Positions 63,441-64,000 of a DNA stretch of 64,000 bases are shown here, piece after piece. Source of the stretch: Prorocentrum cordatum (taxonomy: Eukaryota; Sar; Dinophyceae; Prorocentrales; Prorocentraceae); the NCBI GenBank assembly GCA_963575745.1, contig CAUYUJ010018328.1, forward strand, positions 143,899 through 207,898. The letters are read 5' to 3'. Below the pieces are notes generated by a model that worked only from the letters and a program-made list of their open reading frames with translations, was not told the DNA's origin and did not search any database. Position numbers and translations under genes: made by a program. The first letter of the stretch is position 1; each line of letters starts with the position of its first letter.

Positions 63441-64000
63441 CAATGTCAAGGGGTGCCACAGTTGATTCTTATGTTGTGGGAGGGAGGGCGGGAGTAGGCG
63501 GGGCCCTCTGACTCGCTCGACCTGGCTGTAAGTTGACCATACTCCTACTCATACTCCTCCTTCTACTCTATTCAAACTCCCATGGGCCCAATCCGTGACC
63601 CTCCATCTGAAAACAACAATACAACGTCGACGACTTTCGTCTCAGCATGGACATTCTGTCGTCCAAGTTGTTACCTGCCTGGCAGGAGTTGGACGGGGCG
63701 CGCATCCCTTCCGAAAAGCCCAAATTGTGCTGTCGCCTCGGCGACGCGCTTGTACTTCGTGCAAGCGCGAGCGTGCAAACATGTTCTCGCGTCGGCGCCG
63801 CGCAGATATCGCGTGAAAGCGGCGCTTCCGCCTCGACGCGTCGCATATTTTTCGCCCGCCGATTCTGGGATCCCGCGCGGGTGGGCGACTTGTCTCTCTC
63901 GCCCAAGCTTTGTGCACATTCCGCTCGTAAGTGGTGTTCAGCGCGGGCGCGGCGCATAGTTCGTTCGCCAAATCGTGTGAAGTCGACGGCGGCCGCGGGG
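63441..64000. other. no gene recognised
   Basis: ORFs open on both strands (63568-63957) show Arg/Ala-rich composition typical of GC-rich non-coding DNA. No motif supports a gene. Confidence 0.45.

Noticed and set aside
62728-63511. Ser/Thr/Leu/Tyr ORFs of 102-148 codons
   Set aside because: They are translations of the CTACT pentamer array.
1-64000. tRNA, rRNA and spliceosomal RNA genes
   Set aside because: I found no stretch with convincing A/B boxes, rRNA cores or snRNA motifs by eye; a covariance-model scan would be needed to exclude them.

Overview
This window reads as nuclear DNA of a dinoflagellate. The decisive clue is the dinoflagellate spliced leader (DinoSL). A full 22-nt copy lies at 11675-11696 on the plus strand, and a two-mismatch relic lies at 3829-3849 on the minus strand just upstream of an intronless ORF. 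The GC-rich base composition, dense simple and tandem repeats, scarce genes and lineage-typical retroelements agree. I cannot name a genus.

Left part (1-11.7 kb): two unrecognised minus-strand ORFs, one carrying an SL relic at its 5' end; a 42-bp tandem array; a lone exon-like fragment of a GABA-B-type receptor ligand-binding domain; and two copies of a composite repeat (leader, 89-bp array, tail) whose third copy sits at 49.2-50.5 kb. An SL-tagged, frameshift-riddled LINE with zinc finger/coiled-coil ORF1, endonuclease, RT, CCHC knuckle and RNase H fills 11.7-17.5 kb.

Centre (18.7-47.1 kb): one very large, decayed Ty1/Copia element. It has 253/254-bp LTRs and lies inside a GAT microsatellite. 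In order it encodes Gag, a CCHC knuckle, a RING-like finger, an aspartic protease, a conserved domain of unknown function, a methyltransferase-like domain, a zinc-binding region plus integrase, RT and RNase H. Two insertions break it: a ~1 kb poly-T-bearing sequence (about 29.17-30.19 kb) and a block of about 11.4 kb from 33.04 kb. That block begins with a 7.4-kb tyrosine-recombinase (Ngaro/PAT/DIRS-type) retrotransposon. It has textbook split direct repeats (A1 ... B1-A2 ... B2) and a C5-cytosine-methyltransferase-like ORF. The Copia internal sequence is studded with about two dozen copies of a 14-nt hairpin motif, GCRGG-(GNNA)-CCYGC, with compensatory changes in the stem. I consider this the most novel signal in the window.

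Right part (47-64 kb): GAT and GAG microsatellites; the third 89-bp composite repeat; and a degenerate RPA-like OB-fold, PIF1-like helicase and OTU-like protease series (53.0-57.0 kb) that resembles the cargo of Helitron/Helentron elements. This region is accompanied by a second short palindromic motif family. Satellite-like arrays follow: GTC-rich ~90 bp, 14-bp and CTACT pentamer with a 278-bp duplication.

Nearly all recognisable protein sequence is of mobile-element origin and most of it is broken. The host-gene candidates are the minus-strand ORF at 2820-3803, the ORF at 724-1194 and the receptor fragment near 8.3 kb. All domain calls come from reading motifs by eye; no database search was run.
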